A DNA stretch of 64,000 nt from Coix lacryma-jobi var. lacryma-jobi (GCA_009763385.1 CM019822.1:5364127-5428126), one strand, 5' to 3'; positions 22,701 through 35,985 are shown, counted from the first letter of the stretch. Program-made: numbers and translations. The notes: a model not told the origin generated them from the sequence alone.

Positions 22701-25700
22701 GTGCCTGCCCACTCAAAAGTTTCATTACTTCCTCAGCCTTCAAATGAAGATAGCGATGAAGAACTTGAGTATGCTGACACCAACTCTGGAATTACAGATA
22801 GTCCACGTTAGTCTGCAAACCCTAAAATTTTATTTGATATTTATGTCGGACTATTCATTTTGTTCCAGTGGACCTGTAACCCACATGTTTTACTTGGTGT
22901 ATTGGTTTCTTCCTTGCAGCATTTTCCAGCATGAGGAGTAATGGTGATCAAGCAACTGTTCCTTTGGAAGAAGATGAGTCTGGAACATCCGAGGTATCCT
23001 TCTTTTCTTATCTGCCTTAGTGATTTAGTTTGGAACATTCATGGAATTATGTTGTTGAATGCGGGGAACTGTTTTGCCATGGTCTTTATAATTGTTTGGA
23101 TTGTTGTTTATGATGTCACCAACTAGACTGGTACCCGTGGTGTTGTCGGTTACATATGGACAAGCGTTGATACTGGGATTGTGGAAGAATGGAGGCAATC
23201 AATTGCTCCAATTCCTATAGAAAAACTTGAAGAGCTGCGGCATGCTGCATCTGATGATGATGGGTCAGAAGATGAATCCAACAATCCGACTCTACCAGAT
23301 AAAGATGATTCTGCAGACAGTGTGGTTGAGGATGATGATCATATTTCTAAGTTCGAGAAAGAGGTCATTTCATATTTGCGATTAAGAAATATGTACTTCT
23401 GTTTCTTGTTGCCCATTGGCTGAGTGGTTTTCCGTGTTTAGGTGGAAGAGACGTTCCAACGAGCTCTGGGTGGCGGCGTTAATCGAGATAATTTGATTCT
23501 AGAGATTAATGGCCTAAGGTGCAAGATTGTTCCTCTCTTATCATGCACATGTAGAAACTGGAAAGCACTAAGGACCTGCCTTCGTAGGTGGCAGTGGCAG
23601 TTTGTATTGAACTGAGTCCAAAACATTACTTGAACAATCATCCTTGTCCAGGCCTTGAGTATTTTAAATTGACACATGAAATAATCAGTCCCTTAAAATA
23701 CGCTTTCTCCTGTTAGATAATCTAAATCTCCCTTTTTCTTACCAGTAAAAAGGGGGAAATGAGCTTTTATAGCAGAATGTACTTTAGTTTATTTAAAACT
23801 GAATGTTGGATCAATAATGTATTGCCCGCCTGCGAATTTTCTCTGGTTGCCTAGGAAAATTTAAGCTACATGTTATTGGAACTATGTAAGTTTGTTGATT
23901 TTTTGATTTTATGGCGTACCGGTTCTCATTGATTTCTTTTCAGATGACTTTACTATTCTTCGGTAATGGTTTGTTACATGCAATTTTTTTCTATTCAGTT
24001 TCATCTTTTGCAAATTGACAATCAATGAATGCTATATTGTTTCTGCAGGTTTGTCAATTCTGTCATTATAGCAACCACCATGATTGATTGCACTGACTAT
24101 GATATACAATGCTCATGTTACAGGTTAGCCTACAGCCTTCAACATGCAGATTGCGCTGGAGCTGTGTTCTACTCTGTCATGAAGAGTGCATTAGTGGCTG
24201 CACAATCTACTGATGGTAAGCTTTTATAGATGTGAGGAATATTACAAACCCATGACGACTGTAAACTTGCGCATTGATCTTAGAGATCTGGCTGTTTTTA
24301 CCTAATAGAATAGGTCTACCTTACAGAAGGTATTATCCTCTTATCCATCTCGAAAAGGTCATAGGAAAATGCCTTTATTATTGAGCATCGTACTACAAGC
24401 AGAAACTAATTTCTTTTGGTTCTTTTATTAGCTTACTACCAAGCAGAAACTATTTTCTTTTGGTTCTTTTATTTACTTTAATTAATGACACATATAGGCC
24501 AAAAAGAAAATGAAGTCACATATAGGAATGTCAGCTATCCTCCGTCAATTGTGTTTTGTGTGTATACAAGTATGCCCACACCGCTCACAAGTTCACAAGT
24601 CATTAATTGTTCCTCATAACCTAACCCTAGTAAAGCCATAACTCTGCCCACCTAAGGACTCCAACTATTGGTCCATATTTGCATGATCCATGCCAACCTT
24701 TGAAATGTTTTCAGAGGCAGTTTCCTTGTATTGTGCAGTCATACTTACGGCTATTTGTTAACCGGTGTTGTGTTATTACTCTCTCTGTTGAATCTAAACT
24801 GTGCTCTGTTGGGTGAAGAATACAATCTTAGTATATTTTCTCGAAAATTCAATCTAAGTATGTAGTCCAACATAATCATTCCTAAAATTGTTTGCCAATG
24901 CTTTTAAAACTTTTAGCTAGTTTAAACCCTATTGGCCTATTCCTAAGCAATCTTTCTTCACAGTTTAGATTTGTTTTATTTGGTTGATGTCTGGTTTATA
25001 GAATTCTTGAGTGTATGTCTTCAATGATTCTCCCGCTGGTCTAACACGTGCTCTGTGCTTGAATATTAATGCAGTGGCAGTCAAATTAATGCAAGTAAAT
25101 AATTCGGTTAGGTTTTCATGTTTTTGTCTAAATCTGTCCAGTTTTCTGTCACTTAAATCTTGTTTACTTTTCCTTTGGGTGGCCAATTTGCATAATACAA
25201 ATGGAGGTAGTTTTTAGTGGAATTTTATGGTTTCTTTCTTATGTTCTAATGCTTGCTAATCTGACAATGATTACCCAAAGCTTATTTTTCCCTGCTTCCC
25301 CCTCCTTGTTAGATACTCTTTTGAAGACAACTGCTGAGGCACTTGACAAGTGGAAGGATCTTTTGCGAAATTACACCAAGACAGTTGATGAGGAGGTATA
25401 TGATTCATTATATTGCTGACTTTATACCTTGAACCATAAATGAGCAAGATTTGCTGGGATTTCAAACATTATCCCTGCATAAATGCTTCTGCATGGTTGA
25501 GTACCAACAAAACCTGCTACCAATGATTCTGGTTATCTTCGAGTTTATCATAGAATTATGACTTGAAAAGCTTCTAGGATTGCTTGGCTCACATCTCCAG
25601 TGGCACCTGGGTAAAAAATTACGCTATTTGGTCCATATCTTTAATACGACAACTGAGCCTTTTAGTCCCAAGCAAGTTGTGGTAGGATACAACAAAGTGT

Positions 25701-26840
25701 AGGTGATAAGTGAGGTTTTAGGTAACGACTTTGTAATTAGAATCGTCTTCATCATGTAAAAAAAGGGGGAAACATGATATGTTGATCTACGATATGTTGA
25801 TCTGTAGTTCTGCATCATCTTTTTTGGGTGGGCGTGGTTATATGCTACCGAATTATGATATGCGCACGATGACTCTTGCAGAGGCCTCTCCTGCAATTGT
25901 AAAATTTCATGGGCCTGTTTGAAGGAAATTGCTGTCGAATTTGATTTGCGATTTATTGGAGTATATTTCTCCTTTGATTCTTGCCATGGCTAAATAAATC
26001 TTTTGTTGGGTACTGCATAGATGGAGATACTTTTAAAGTTCGAGGAAATGTGTCAAGAGACCACAAAAGAATTTTCTCCGCTGTTTTCAGAGGTAACACC
26101 TATTTCACTGCAGATAGTTTTCACAACATTTTGTACACCTCGAGCAAGAAATTGCTTTGTTTAGAATGCAGAGCATATACTGTACTTCAACCTTTGTGAC
26201 TGCTTTTCCTTGACCTGCTATTGAACACAGATCTTGCCACACCTCTATTATAAAGATGTAGTAAGTGAAGATGCAATTTTGAGATGGGAGGAAGAGAAAG
26301 AACATGCTGATGAGTCTGATAAAGTCTTTGTTAAACAGTCAGAGGCCTTTATTCAGGTATATGTCCTGCACTAAAGTTAGTTTTTCGCCCTGTTTCTACA
26401 CATGGTTTCACTGAACCAGTTGAAGCTAACACATTCACTTGTATTTCCTTCGATCTTTTCTCTTGTTGCACAATTTCAGTCCTAGGAAGAGTTTTCCTAT
26501 AGCCATAGGATTATTGCACCTCACCATGTGAATGCTACTGATTTAAATTTTGCTAACTCGTTTTTATGGAATCATTTGACTTGGTGGCATTAGTATTCTC
26601 TGGGCAGACATTTGTGTGGGACTGATTTAGTTTTAGCTCACTTGTGTTCATGGAACCATCTGACTTGGTTTTAGTGGCATACATATGTATTTTTGTCTGC
26701 TGTGGTTGTATCTTCCATGTGGTTACGTTTTACTGAAATCCAAACATGATGATATCTTGTCATGATTGCCTTCATGCAATTGATCTTGTGCAACTTGTTA
26801 CCCTACTCAGTGGCTCAAGGAAGCTGAAGAAGAGGAATAA
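19724..26840 (+). CDS. EIF2B5: Translation initiation factor eIF2B subunit epsilon
   Basis: This is the catalytic subunit of the cytosolic eIF2B complex, which exchanges GDP for GTP on eIF2. Fifteen exons with GT/AG borders: 19724-19882, 19997-20236, 20887-21201, 21325-21432, 21529-21721, 22284-22546, 22677-22806, 22920-22993, 23127-23363, 23442-23518, 24124-24215, 25313-25395, 26021-26092, 26231-26356, 26811-26840. They join in phase to 732 codons, the usual plant length. Residues about 28-275 form the nucleotidyltransferase-like domain ([21 protein letters not shown]). About 335-430 are left-handed beta-helix hexapeptides ([23 protein letters not shown]). An acidic linker ([10 protein letters not shown]) follows. 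The C-terminal W2 domain ends in WLKEAEEEE, the eIF2-binding acidic tail. The start is supported by the GC-rich first exon and the Ser/Gly-rich leader typical of grass genes. No lesion seen. Confidence 0.95.
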
Positions 26841-27162
26841 CCCTGAAGATGGCACTTGAGTTGTTTCATGCATTGTGAGTGCAGAATCTGATTTGAGTGG
26901 TATCTCGGTGAGTTTGCAACCAGCAAGTTTTGTAACGTGTAATTGTTTGTACATCAACACAACACAATTTTGTCCCTAACCGGTGGAGAATACCAAGGAG
27001 CGATTTGCTGATGAGGCCCGAATCAAAATGATCCCAGTGTAGATGACATACAATAACTGTACCATCTTTGCCTGGTTGACGCTTGGGCGAAGTTTTCGCC
27101 ACATTTGTTTAACTGTCCATCATCTGTTTCTTTGCACCCAACCAGCACTTGCACAAATCTTT

Positions 27163-27168
27163 AATAAA
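27163..27168 (+). terminator. Candidate polyadenylation signal of eIF2B-epsilon
   Basis: AATAAA lies 323 bases after the stop codon, a plausible 3' UTR length. No other strong signal was seen nearer to the stop. Confidence 0.45.
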
Positions 27169-28923
27169 AGCATGTTGAGATATGGCCTCCCTTTTCTCTT
27201 CTTTCTGCTGAGAAATGTAGTGGGGAAGAAAGCAATGGAGGCTTCTTCCCCGAAAGGCCCCAGTGGATCATGTGGGTTGCGTAGATCCGGCACTAATCTT
27301 ACCTCAAAAGGGGCACGGTTTGCTTAAAGTACGCTCTTTTGCCCCCCAAAAACCTTTGATGTTTTTTTTTTTTGGCCTAGACTAGATCCCTGATAGCCTT
27401 GCCTGCTTTGTGAAACAACCCAACAATGGGCAGCAAAATCAGTGGCCGATGGAAAAAGAGTAAACAACCAGCAGGGCCGTGGGTGACTAAAGAGGAAACG
27501 CCGGCCGGAGTGATCTGTGGAAGGTTGCCCTTGCACTGCTGGACTAAGCAATCTCGCTGTGCCTTCGCCCATCTTCTGCAGCATGTGCCGTTTCAATTTA
27601 TAGGTTTATTTATTCTGTTATATATACATACTGTGACTGGTATGCATTGTTTAATGTTTCAAGATGGTTTTACTTTGACCATGAGAAAGCAGGTTTTTTA
27701 TCAACAGGCCACCTAATATTGTTTGACCTTTTCGTAATCTGCTGGTCATAAAGAGTTACTACCGCGGAGCGCGGAATCACACTTGGCTGAACAGGAATCA
27801 CATTTTGGACTTGGGAGCACGATATATTCTGTGAGGATAAGAGGAATCCATCTTTTTTTTAGCTGCATACTAGTTCAGCAGTTCTGACCGGACACCACTC
27901 TGGTCTATCGAGATCATATCGTCATATTGGGAAAGACTGGTCGCATTCGATCGATACCAAAAAAAAAAAAAAAATTGCATTTCGTCTGCCGTTTCTTTTG
28001 CACCGTCCTTTGCAGTCAGACGTAAGTAAACAAAAACAAGGGTTGTCATTTTTCTTCGAATATATATGCTAGAATAGAACTGCTGCTCTGAAATATCCAC
28101 ATATATGTGCTGAGGTCTGAAGCCAGCCAACCATGTGGCCCACGGGAACCTTTTTTTTCCTTATCTTGATGAAAAACGGAGGAGCAGATGTAGCACATAC
28201 GGAGTACGTGTTTGGTAGAGGGGTCAAGGAAAAAAAAAGCGCCTTTCTTCGAAGTTGTATAAACAGAGGAAAAACACGGTCGAAAATAGCTGGTATATAT
28301 GATCGATTTAACTTCTGCGGTTTAGTATAAATGAGAGTTGTGGAGAGAAGCACGGCCAATTTTTTTTTAAGAAAAAAACTGTAAAAATATGTGCGTCGCC
28401 TACGAATATATACTGGATATATATCTTGTGCGACCGGATTATATTACCACGTGTCAGCAACCCATGGAGCAGAAAGGTCCCTCCTGCCTGGCCTGCAGAT
28501 CGAAGACGGTGTGGGGCAGACGAGATCTCGCGCCGGAAGGAAAACCCACACACTGAAAAAGGAGGTCTCATTTCCGGTTTAAAAAACGGCGATCCGAGTC
28601 AGCACGTACACAGCGGAGCCGGCAACGGCAGCAACGACCCCTGACCCCGAGCGGACTGGACTTCACTGGACCCGCGCGCGCTGGCGTTGCTGGACCGTGA
28701 GCCTTAGCCCTTAAGCTTGCGGCGTATAAGAAGCTAGCCGCGCGCGCAGCCGCCGCCGTCACGTACTCTCACTCTCATATCACTCCCGAGGAGACCCGAC
28801 GTGCTCACGTACGGTTCACACCGGCCGCCGCCTCGGCAAGACACGGTTCACCGACGCGCGCCGGGTCATTGATCACAGACACGACACATCGACGTACGAG
28901 GAGGAGTTTGCGTGCGTGCGTGC
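27169..28923. other. Intergenic and PP2-B promoter region
   Basis: No gene is supported. A poly(A) run lies at 27959-27974. The last 350 bp before 28924 are GC-rich with ACGT-containing motifs and a weak TATA-like GTATAAG near 28724, and are probably the promoter and leader of the first PP2-B gene. Confidence 0.4.
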
Positions 28924-30746
28924 ATGGCGGCGGCGGAGTCGGCGGAGATCTACCGGCTGCCGGAGGAGTGCGTGGCGTACGCCATCTCGCTGACGACGCC
29001 CGGCGACGCGTGCCACTCCTCCGCGGTGTCGCCGGCCTTCAGGGCCGCCGCGGACTCCGACGCCGTCTGGGCGCGGTTCCTGCCGCCCGACCACGCCGAC
29101 GTCCTGGCGCGCGCCGACGAGCCGGTCGCCGGCGGCGCGTCGGCGTCGTCCAAGAAGGAGCTCTTCTCGCGCCTCTGCGACAGCCCCGTCCTCCTCGACG
29201 GCGCCACCATGGTACGTAATTAACGTTTGTTTGTAACCACGACCGGCCAGTACGTCCACCACGTGCTATATATGATGATCGACGATTGTTCATTCGTTCG
29301 ATGATGATGCATTCCATGATCTCGATCTCGCATTGTCTTGTCTGTCGCTAATACGAGTAATTAATTGCGTGTCCATCGATCGATCTGTGTACGTGCAAGC
29401 AGAGCTTTGGGCTGGACAGGCGGAGCGGCGCCAAGTGCTTCATGCTGTCGGCGAGGGCGCTCAGCATCGCGTGGGGAGACGATCCTTCCTGCTGGACCTG
29501 GGCCGCTAGCCCACCAGGATCCAGGTGCGTCGTCTCATGCGCCCATGCACATTCCCTTTCGTTTCTTTATTACTCGTCGCAATGTTTACTGTACTTCATT
29601 GCCTCGTAAGTAGCTTACCATAGCATGCGCCTTGCATTGCATGATGCGTGCTGGCGTGCTGCTCGATCTCTCTACACACACACGCACGCTTTATTAGATA
29701 GACCATACATACGTATATATTCTGTAGACTGAATGCAATTTCGTTACATTTTAACTGTTACGGTAGAGATCGATATCGCATACTTCGGATGTGGATGCTG
29801 AATTGCTGATGCTGTATGCACCACGTATGGCTTCGTTTACTTCTTTGGTACATTTGGATTTACACACACGTACGTGTCACCATGCATGCCTCTGCACATC
29901 TGTTCATGCACACGCACGTCTTCCAAAGGTCCTGACAAAAGCACGTGCGTACACCGGCCGTTCTCACTCACGGAAGCCTAGCTACCTCGGCAACGACACG
30001 AACATAGTATACAGTAGCTTACATATATACGTACTCCGGAGTACTGTACTGTACGGAGTACTTTGCATGGTTGCATCACAAACTATCAACTACTATGTGA
30101 CCCCGATGGACTGACCGTGTGATGTGACCGATGGATGACTGTGATCAGGTTCCCGGAGGTGGCGGAGCTCGTGGACGTGTGCTGGCTGGAGATGAGCGGC
30201 AAGCTCAGCCTGTCGCTGCTGTCCCCGGGGACCACCTACGCGGCCTACCTTGTCTTCGCCATGGCCGACGACTCCTACGGCCTCGAGTGCCACGTCGGGA
30301 TGCCGCCGCCCAAGGCCACGGTCGTCGTCACCGTCGTCTCCTCCTCTCCTGGCGGCGGGACCACCACCACCAGCAAGATGCCGACGCAGGAGCACGCCAT
30401 CTGCCTGCACCACATGCAGGGGGAGGAGGAGGCGGCCGCGCACCGGCGGAAGCAGCAGTACGTGCGCCTCCGCAGGGGTTACGGGATCGGCGGCGGCCGG
30501 CCCAAGACGGCGACGGTGCTGACGACGACGCGGGAGGCCGACCCTGACATCAGGTGCCCCCGGCGGAGAGGCGACGGGTGGGCCGAGGTCGAGGTGGGCG
30601 AGTTCGACGTGGCGGGCGACGAGGGCGACGCGGCGGTGGTGGAGGTCAGGGTGCAGGAGGTGGATAGCCGCCGGTGGAAGAGGGGCCTCGTCGTGCTGGG
30701 CATCGACATCAGGCCCATCAAGCACCACCACAACACGCCCTGCTAG
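28924..30746 (+). CDS. F-box protein PP2-B type, paralogue 1
   Basis: Three exons, 28924-29211, 29403-29524 and 30149-30746, join to 335 codons. The N-terminal F-box (IYRLPEECVAYAISLTTPGD...AVWARFLP, residues about 9-58) would bind SKP1 in an SCF ubiquitin ligase. The rest is the phloem-protein-2/Nictaba lectin fold: KCFMLSARALSIAWGDD, then ELVDVCWLEMSGKLSLSLLS and WAEVEVGEFDV near the end. The family binds GlcNAc-containing or high-mannose glycans. Intron 1 is phase 0 and intron 2 phase 2, as in the other two copies. Compared with them, exon 3 has an extra low-complexity loop rich in Thr, Gly and His, and the coding DNA is very GC-rich. The ATG at 28924 is preferred over 28912 because it matches the paralogues. 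Target proteins are unknown. Confidence 0.9.
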
Positions 30747-31207
30747 CTAGCGCGCTGCTATGGCTGGTGCCTGGTGGAATTCATCTCTTTTCTTTTTAGA
30801 AAAAAAAAAATCTAGGGAGAACGATCGAAGAGAAATTAGGTCCAAGCTATATTAGTGGCGATCACCAATTAGGTCCAGACAGGAACAGCCGATCGATGTC
30901 TACTGCCCAGATCAGGGTAGTACGGAGTAGCTTTCAAACCTGTTTCTTTTTCTGGACAGACGCGTGTGCATGCAAGTGCAATTTTAAAATGATCGTCCAT
31001 TATTTAGCTTCTCTGTTTTTTTTTTTTTTTTTTGACAAGAGCTTCTCTGGTTAATGCGCATGGTGCATGATGCTTGCCGCTGGGCCCGTCTCCTATTTTG
31101 CATGCTGCTTGCCGCTGGGCCTACGGGCTATGCCGCTACGGCAGGCAAGGATGCCAGTACGTGAGCAGTTGGGATTTTCCTCGCAAGCTAGGGATACTGC
31201 CTACTGA
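30747..31207. other. Intergenic / 3' flank of paralogue 1
   Basis: Contains homopolymer A and T runs (30799-30809, 31017-31033) and a direct repeat of TGCTTGCCGCTGGGCC (near 31071 and 31105). No gene. Confidence 0.4.
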
Positions 31208-31449
31208 GGTCTTGTTTAGTTTGGGGAAATATTTGGAATTGGCACTATAGCACTTTCGTTATTATTTGACAAACTTTGTCCAAATATGGACTAACTAGAC
31301 TCAAAAGATTCGTCTCGACATGTACATACTAAAAGTACAATTAGTTAATTTTTTTTACCTACATTTAATGCTCCATGCATGCAGCTAAAGATTAATGTGA
31401 CAATGAATCTAGAAATATTTGGGGGAAGTTGGGGAAACTAAACAAGGCC
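31208..31449. mobile_element. MITE with GGTCTTGTTTAG ends
   Basis: GGTCTTGTTTAGTTT at the left and AAACTAAACAAGGCC at the right are imperfect inverted repeats, with TGA on both sides (31205-31207, 31450-31452). The interior motif GACAAACTTTGTCCAAATATGG is shared, inverted, with the relative at 39290-39528. Non-autonomous and non-coding. Confidence 0.7.
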
Positions 31450-31452
31450 TGA

Positions 31453-32225
31453 CATATGAGCCAACCTACTCTATTTTTTTCTGGCCGATTCTTTTTTTAA
31501 AAAAAAAAACTATTTTCCAATGCAAAGCGCATTTTAATCTAGTTCCTGACGTCACATATAAAATCAAGCCGGAAGAGGCAACCAATGAGACCTAAGACAA
31601 AATCAGGCATCGAGAGCTTGTACAACGAATTATACGTCTATAAAAAACAAATCATCAGCACAATCATCATCTTCAAACAAGGATTTGCTAAAACAATAAC
31701 CGACGATGGTAAAAAAAAATCTCTTCAAATTTCAATGCATTGAAAAAACCATAAAATTTATGTCTTTTAATTAAAAAAATATGAGCCTCTCTACAAACCA
31801 ATAACACGTCATCTAATAAGGCATATATTCTGGCAACTAGGATTTTGCGCGAGGCCGTCAAAGAGATAGGAGGTCTGAGCCAGTTTATATATGAGAATGT
31901 TTTTTAGTATATAATTCTAGTTTTTTTTTCCTCATGTTACAATCGTACGGGTACATATTTGCTAGTTTCTATATAAAATTTCTGAGTTCAAAATAGTGCG
32001 TCGACAATATTGGGCCTAATGTGACGTCGAGGCCGAGACGGCCCAACTTTCATCGGTGAAGTACAAAACCCGCTCCGCGTCTGGTTCTTGCTGATTTCAT
32101 TCTAATCAATCTTCCCCATCCCAGTGAATTTTGGGAATTTTGGTTCCGACCCGACCCCTAGCAATCCCCGTCTCGCCTCGCTGCTCGCAGAACCCAATTC
32201 CCAAATCCAGCGGAGAAGTCATTCG
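31453..32225. other. Intergenic / promoter of paralogue 2
   Basis: AT-rich to about 31990, then GC-rich. An in-frame ATG at 32124 would add 34 residues, but they do not resemble the paralogues. No separate gene. Confidence 0.4.
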
Positions 32226-34071
32226 ATGATGGGGTCGGCGGCGGGCACCTGCGAGATCGCGCGCCTGCCGGAGGACCTCCTCTCGGCGGCGCTCGCCCTC
32301 GCCACGCCGCGGGACGCCTGCCGCGCCGCCGCGGTCTCCCGCGCCTTCCGCGACGCCGCCGGATCCGACGCCGTGTGGACCCGCTTCGTCCCCCGGGACC
32401 TCCCGCCGATCGCTGCCGGGGAGCTCGCCGGCCCCGCGCCGCCGTCCAAGAAGGAGCGGTTCCTTCGCCTCTCCGACCGCCGCTGTCCCGTCTTACTCGC
32501 CGATGGCCTCAGGATACGGCCGGTTCCCAAAAATCCTCTACTCGCCTACGGCTTCAAGGTACGGCCGGCCCCAGCACGACGCATGCAACAGTAATGATCT
32601 TCTTCTTCGATTGATCTGATCGGCGAACCGGCTTGTTGTTGCGTTCAGAGTATGTGGCTGGACAGGGGGAGCGGCGCCAAGTGCTACATGCTGCTAGCGA
32701 GGGGCCTGCACATCTCGTGGGGAGACACGCCGTGCTACTGGAGCTGGATGAACCTCCCCGACTCCAGGTTCGCATGGCACAGCCAGTTTCTTCTATATCT
32801 GGCTTCCAATTTTCACTTGAATTGTTTCGAGCATATATGTCGCGTGACGAAAGTAATGTGCCATTGCATTGTACTGAAAATTCACCGTGCTGCTGTTGGT
32901 GGTTTTGCCTTGCAATTTGGATTAGAGATTTGGTGTGTGGTAAAGTGCTAATTGTTTCGGAACGAGCACGGGCTGCTCATTTGACCTGTATAATTTGTTC
33001 GAAAACTGCAATACCATGGTTTGGAAACAAAACTAACCCTGCACCGGAGAAGGAAGTACATGAGTATATAACTGATGGAGTTGGCTTCATCAGCCTTTAA
33101 GAGCTGTGAATGTATTGACTAGGGTAGTCACAACAGTGTGTACCGTCTGTTCTCAGCGTTAGAGAGCAGGAATGTGCATATGTCATTACTCATTAGACTA
33201 GGGTTCAGGATTAATGCCTACTTTCTGAAGCTACTTGTTATTTTTGTCTATTGATTGATGCCAAGTTTTGGAGCATTTAGAAAAATTTCAAGTTCTAGGG
33301 CATGGGGTTTTATAGGTCTTGATAGAAAAAGCTGATTATGAAAAGTTTGGCTTCAGAACTACATGTATGTATTGACTGGGTAGCAGCAGTCTGGGTGTGT
33401 ACTGTCTATTCTTACTTCTTAGCGGCAGCAGCATGGATGGTGCATTGTTGACCTGACAATTTAGTATCCATGGTTCAGGATTTCTGCCAAGTTTTGCATA
33501 GGCGCCATCCTTGTTCTATAATTATATTTCATTATCAATCACCTAGTATCAATTGCTATATTGGTTTCTTAGAAACTTTGTCCTTTGTTTAATCTGCCAC
33601 AGGTTCGAAGTTTCTCAGCTTCTGCATGTTTGCTGGTTCGAAGTACGTGGCAAGATACACAGCAAATTGCTTTCTCGAAACACAGCTTATGCAGCTTACA
33701 TTGTGTTCAAGCTAGCCGTTGTATCCAGTGGGTTGGCTTATCCACCCCAAAAGGCATCAATAGACACAGTTTCAGGAAAGAAAATAACTCGCAAAGTCTG
33801 CCTCCAAAGCAATGAAGATAGGCGTGTGTATCGTTGGGTCACAGTGCCCTTGACGCGAGAATACAACAAGAGCTACCGGCGTGGGCATGGTAGAAACCCG
33901 GTGCTCCCTCAGGAAAGGACTGATGGTTGGATGGAGCTGGAGCTGGGTGTGTTCTACAACAAGGATGGTGATGATGGTGAGGTGCGCTTTAGCCTCCTGC
34001 AGACAGAAGGTACTTCGAAGGTGGGTCTTATTGTTCAGGGCATTGAGGTTAGACCCAAGAAACTGGGCTAA
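32226..34071 (+). CDS. F-box protein PP2-B type, paralogue 2
   Basis: Exons 32226-32558, 32649-32767 and 33603-34071 join to 306 codons. The F-box is CEIARLPEDLLSAALALATP...AVWTRFVP (residues about 8-57), with the basic SKKERFLRLSD motif after it. The PP2 lectin part runs from SMWLDRGSGAKCYML and ISWGDTPCYWSW through LLHVCWFEVRGKIHSKLLS to GWMELELGVFY and a conserved C-terminal GIEVRPKK. Exon structure and intron phases equal paralogue 1, and the two lie 1.5 kb apart in the same direction, so tandem duplication is likely. The third exon is less GC-rich than in paralogue 1. Predicted role: substrate receptor of an SCF ligase recognising glycosylated proteins (family inference). Confidence 0.9.
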
Positions 34072-34864
34072 CTATTTGTAGGTGTAAAAGCCATCTTGTG
34101 GGAATAGATAAAGTGGCAGAAGGAAGTATTCACCGTATGGCCAGATGGTATTGATTGTATCGTCTAACTATAAACATATTATGCGGTTTAAGGATTCAAA
34201 TACTGCGGCGCACTTACTAGCTTGGTCTTTGATTTGTTTGCTGCAAAGATCGTAGATCTTCCTTGTTTTTTTTACGTCACATACAAATTTATGAGCTGTA
34301 GAGAAACATACGTGACGTATCATTGATACAAATTTAAGCTTTAAAAAACATAAGTGACGTGTATCAGCGATTGAGCATGCCCTTGCATTTCCTACTTTGT
34401 GGTTGTGGCTGTTGTTGCATCATGTTTGCTGCTAGCGGTTAGAAAGGAAGAAAACTCAATCCGTATGCTCTTATCATCGAAATCCTAAAGAAAGCAGCAT
34501 CGTGGGGATTCAAACTCAGATAACCTACGAGAGCCCTCCTCTCTTGCCCAGGCTTTTCGGTTATCCATACCAGGAGATGTCGGTGAGCCTTTGGAACTGG
34601 CAGGCAAAGAGATTGTAATGTTTGCCGATACCTTGGATTTTTCCTACAATGCCTTTTGTATCATTGTTTGTTTTATTTACTTCTAAAACGTAACACTTAG
34701 ATGGCGTTTGATTCAATGGTATCTGATTACAGTTCAGTACAAATCTCATTACGTCTATTTTTTGGCGGACCGAATCCCACACTCCTTTGACTACAGCATT
34801 TTTTTATTATGTTTCCATTTGCATTTCCATTATTTACCAACAGAACACTGAAACACCTCCTTGT

Positions 34865-34936
34865 GGGGAAGGTGAAGGTGAAGGTGAGGACGCCGGCGAG
34901 GTATCCATCAGCATTGTGGACACGTCAGCATGGTAG
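34865..34936 (+). pseudogene. Relic of a PP2-B gene 3' end
   Basis: An open stretch ending in TAG encodes GEDAGEVSISIVDTSAW. This aligns with GDDGEVRFSLLQTEG of paralogue 2 and GDDGEVSMSLMETSV of paralogue 3 near their C-termini. The rest of the lectin domain was not found next to it. It suggests a former tandem PP2-B copy mostly erased by transposons. The short length leaves room for coincidence. Confidence 0.45.
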
Positions 34937-35724
34937 AGAGGAGTCGACTTTATTTGTAACTAAAGTATAGTCCGCGCGTTGTTTTGGATTTTTTTTTAAA
35001 AAAAACTCTGTTATATATATAACGTTACTATATGATATTCGATATATTATGTATACATATATATAAATTTAATTTATATATGTTATTTTATTATATCATA
35101 TATAGTAACAAATTGGTAAGCTATTAAAAAATAATAAAATATTTGATTACATTATAGAAGAATATATTGATGAAACAATAACATATGTAGATGACTTGTA
35201 TGCTAATAGATTTAAAATATTTTACGAGATGAAAATGTCATGAATATAGTTTTTAAATTAATAAGAGATGACATAGATTTAGTGAAGAGTGTTGTGGACA
35301 ACTTCAGTGGCGGAGCGTGATTACAATCTAAGGAGGGGCCAATTCTAGTCTAGGGACTAATCACTGATTACCTACAAAATTTTATTTTCTATACAACATG
35401 ACCATATGATTTTATTGGAAGAGATATCATTAGACAAAGTAAGGCCTTGTTTGGTTTAGTCTCGGTAAGCCAGGTTTACTAAGACGTGTTGTAATTTCTT
35501 TTGTTCCTAACGAAAAAATTTCTTGGCACGATTGTGAAAAAAAGTAATTTAATGAGTAAGAGGCTACAAGATAAACTCTTGTTAATTGTCACTTTATTTG
35601 CGTTGGCTTACACAGTTGTTCTTAAAGTCTTAAGTAGAAGGAAATAACGACCAATTAATGTATTAAAATAATAGTTAAGTGAAATTTGGTCATGCATTGC
35701 ATGGAAACCGAGAAAATAGCAGTA
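34937..35724. other. Intergenic, AT-rich
   Basis: Low-complexity AT-rich DNA to about 35290, then a fragment with CAGTGGCGGAGCGTGATTAC typical of dispersed grass repeats. No gene. Confidence 0.35.
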
Positions 35725-35983
35725 CTACTCCGTACTCATAAAACTTGTCGTTTAGGACAGCGACACGATCTCTAAAACATAACTTTGATCTTTTGTTTTT
35801 TATAAAAATATTTATGGAAAAGTGATATATTTATACTTTTATGAAAGTATTTTTCAAGACAAATCTATTCATATAATTTTCATATTTGCAAACTCAACAA
35901 CTAAAATGTTATTAATGATTTATATTTTTTATGTTTGACCTAAACCTTATCCAAAACAACATCTTTTACGAGCATGGAGGGAG
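35725..35983 (+). mobile_element. Stowaway MITE, same family (copy B)
   Basis: TA-flanked (35723-35724, 35984-35985). It starts CTACTCCGTACTC and ends GCATGGAGGGAG. The interior GACAGCGACACGATCTC matches copy C at 40943 and, inverted, copy A at 7884. Confidence 0.8.
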
Positions 35984-35985
35984 TA

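Noticed and set aside
28873..29262. Antisense 129-codon frame over PP2-B exon 1
   Set aside because: Mirror of a GC-rich exon. The plus strand has the F-box motif and splice sites.
30093..30731. Antisense 212-codon frame over PP2-B exon 3
   Set aside because: Low-complexity shadow of the GC-rich lectin exon. No domain.
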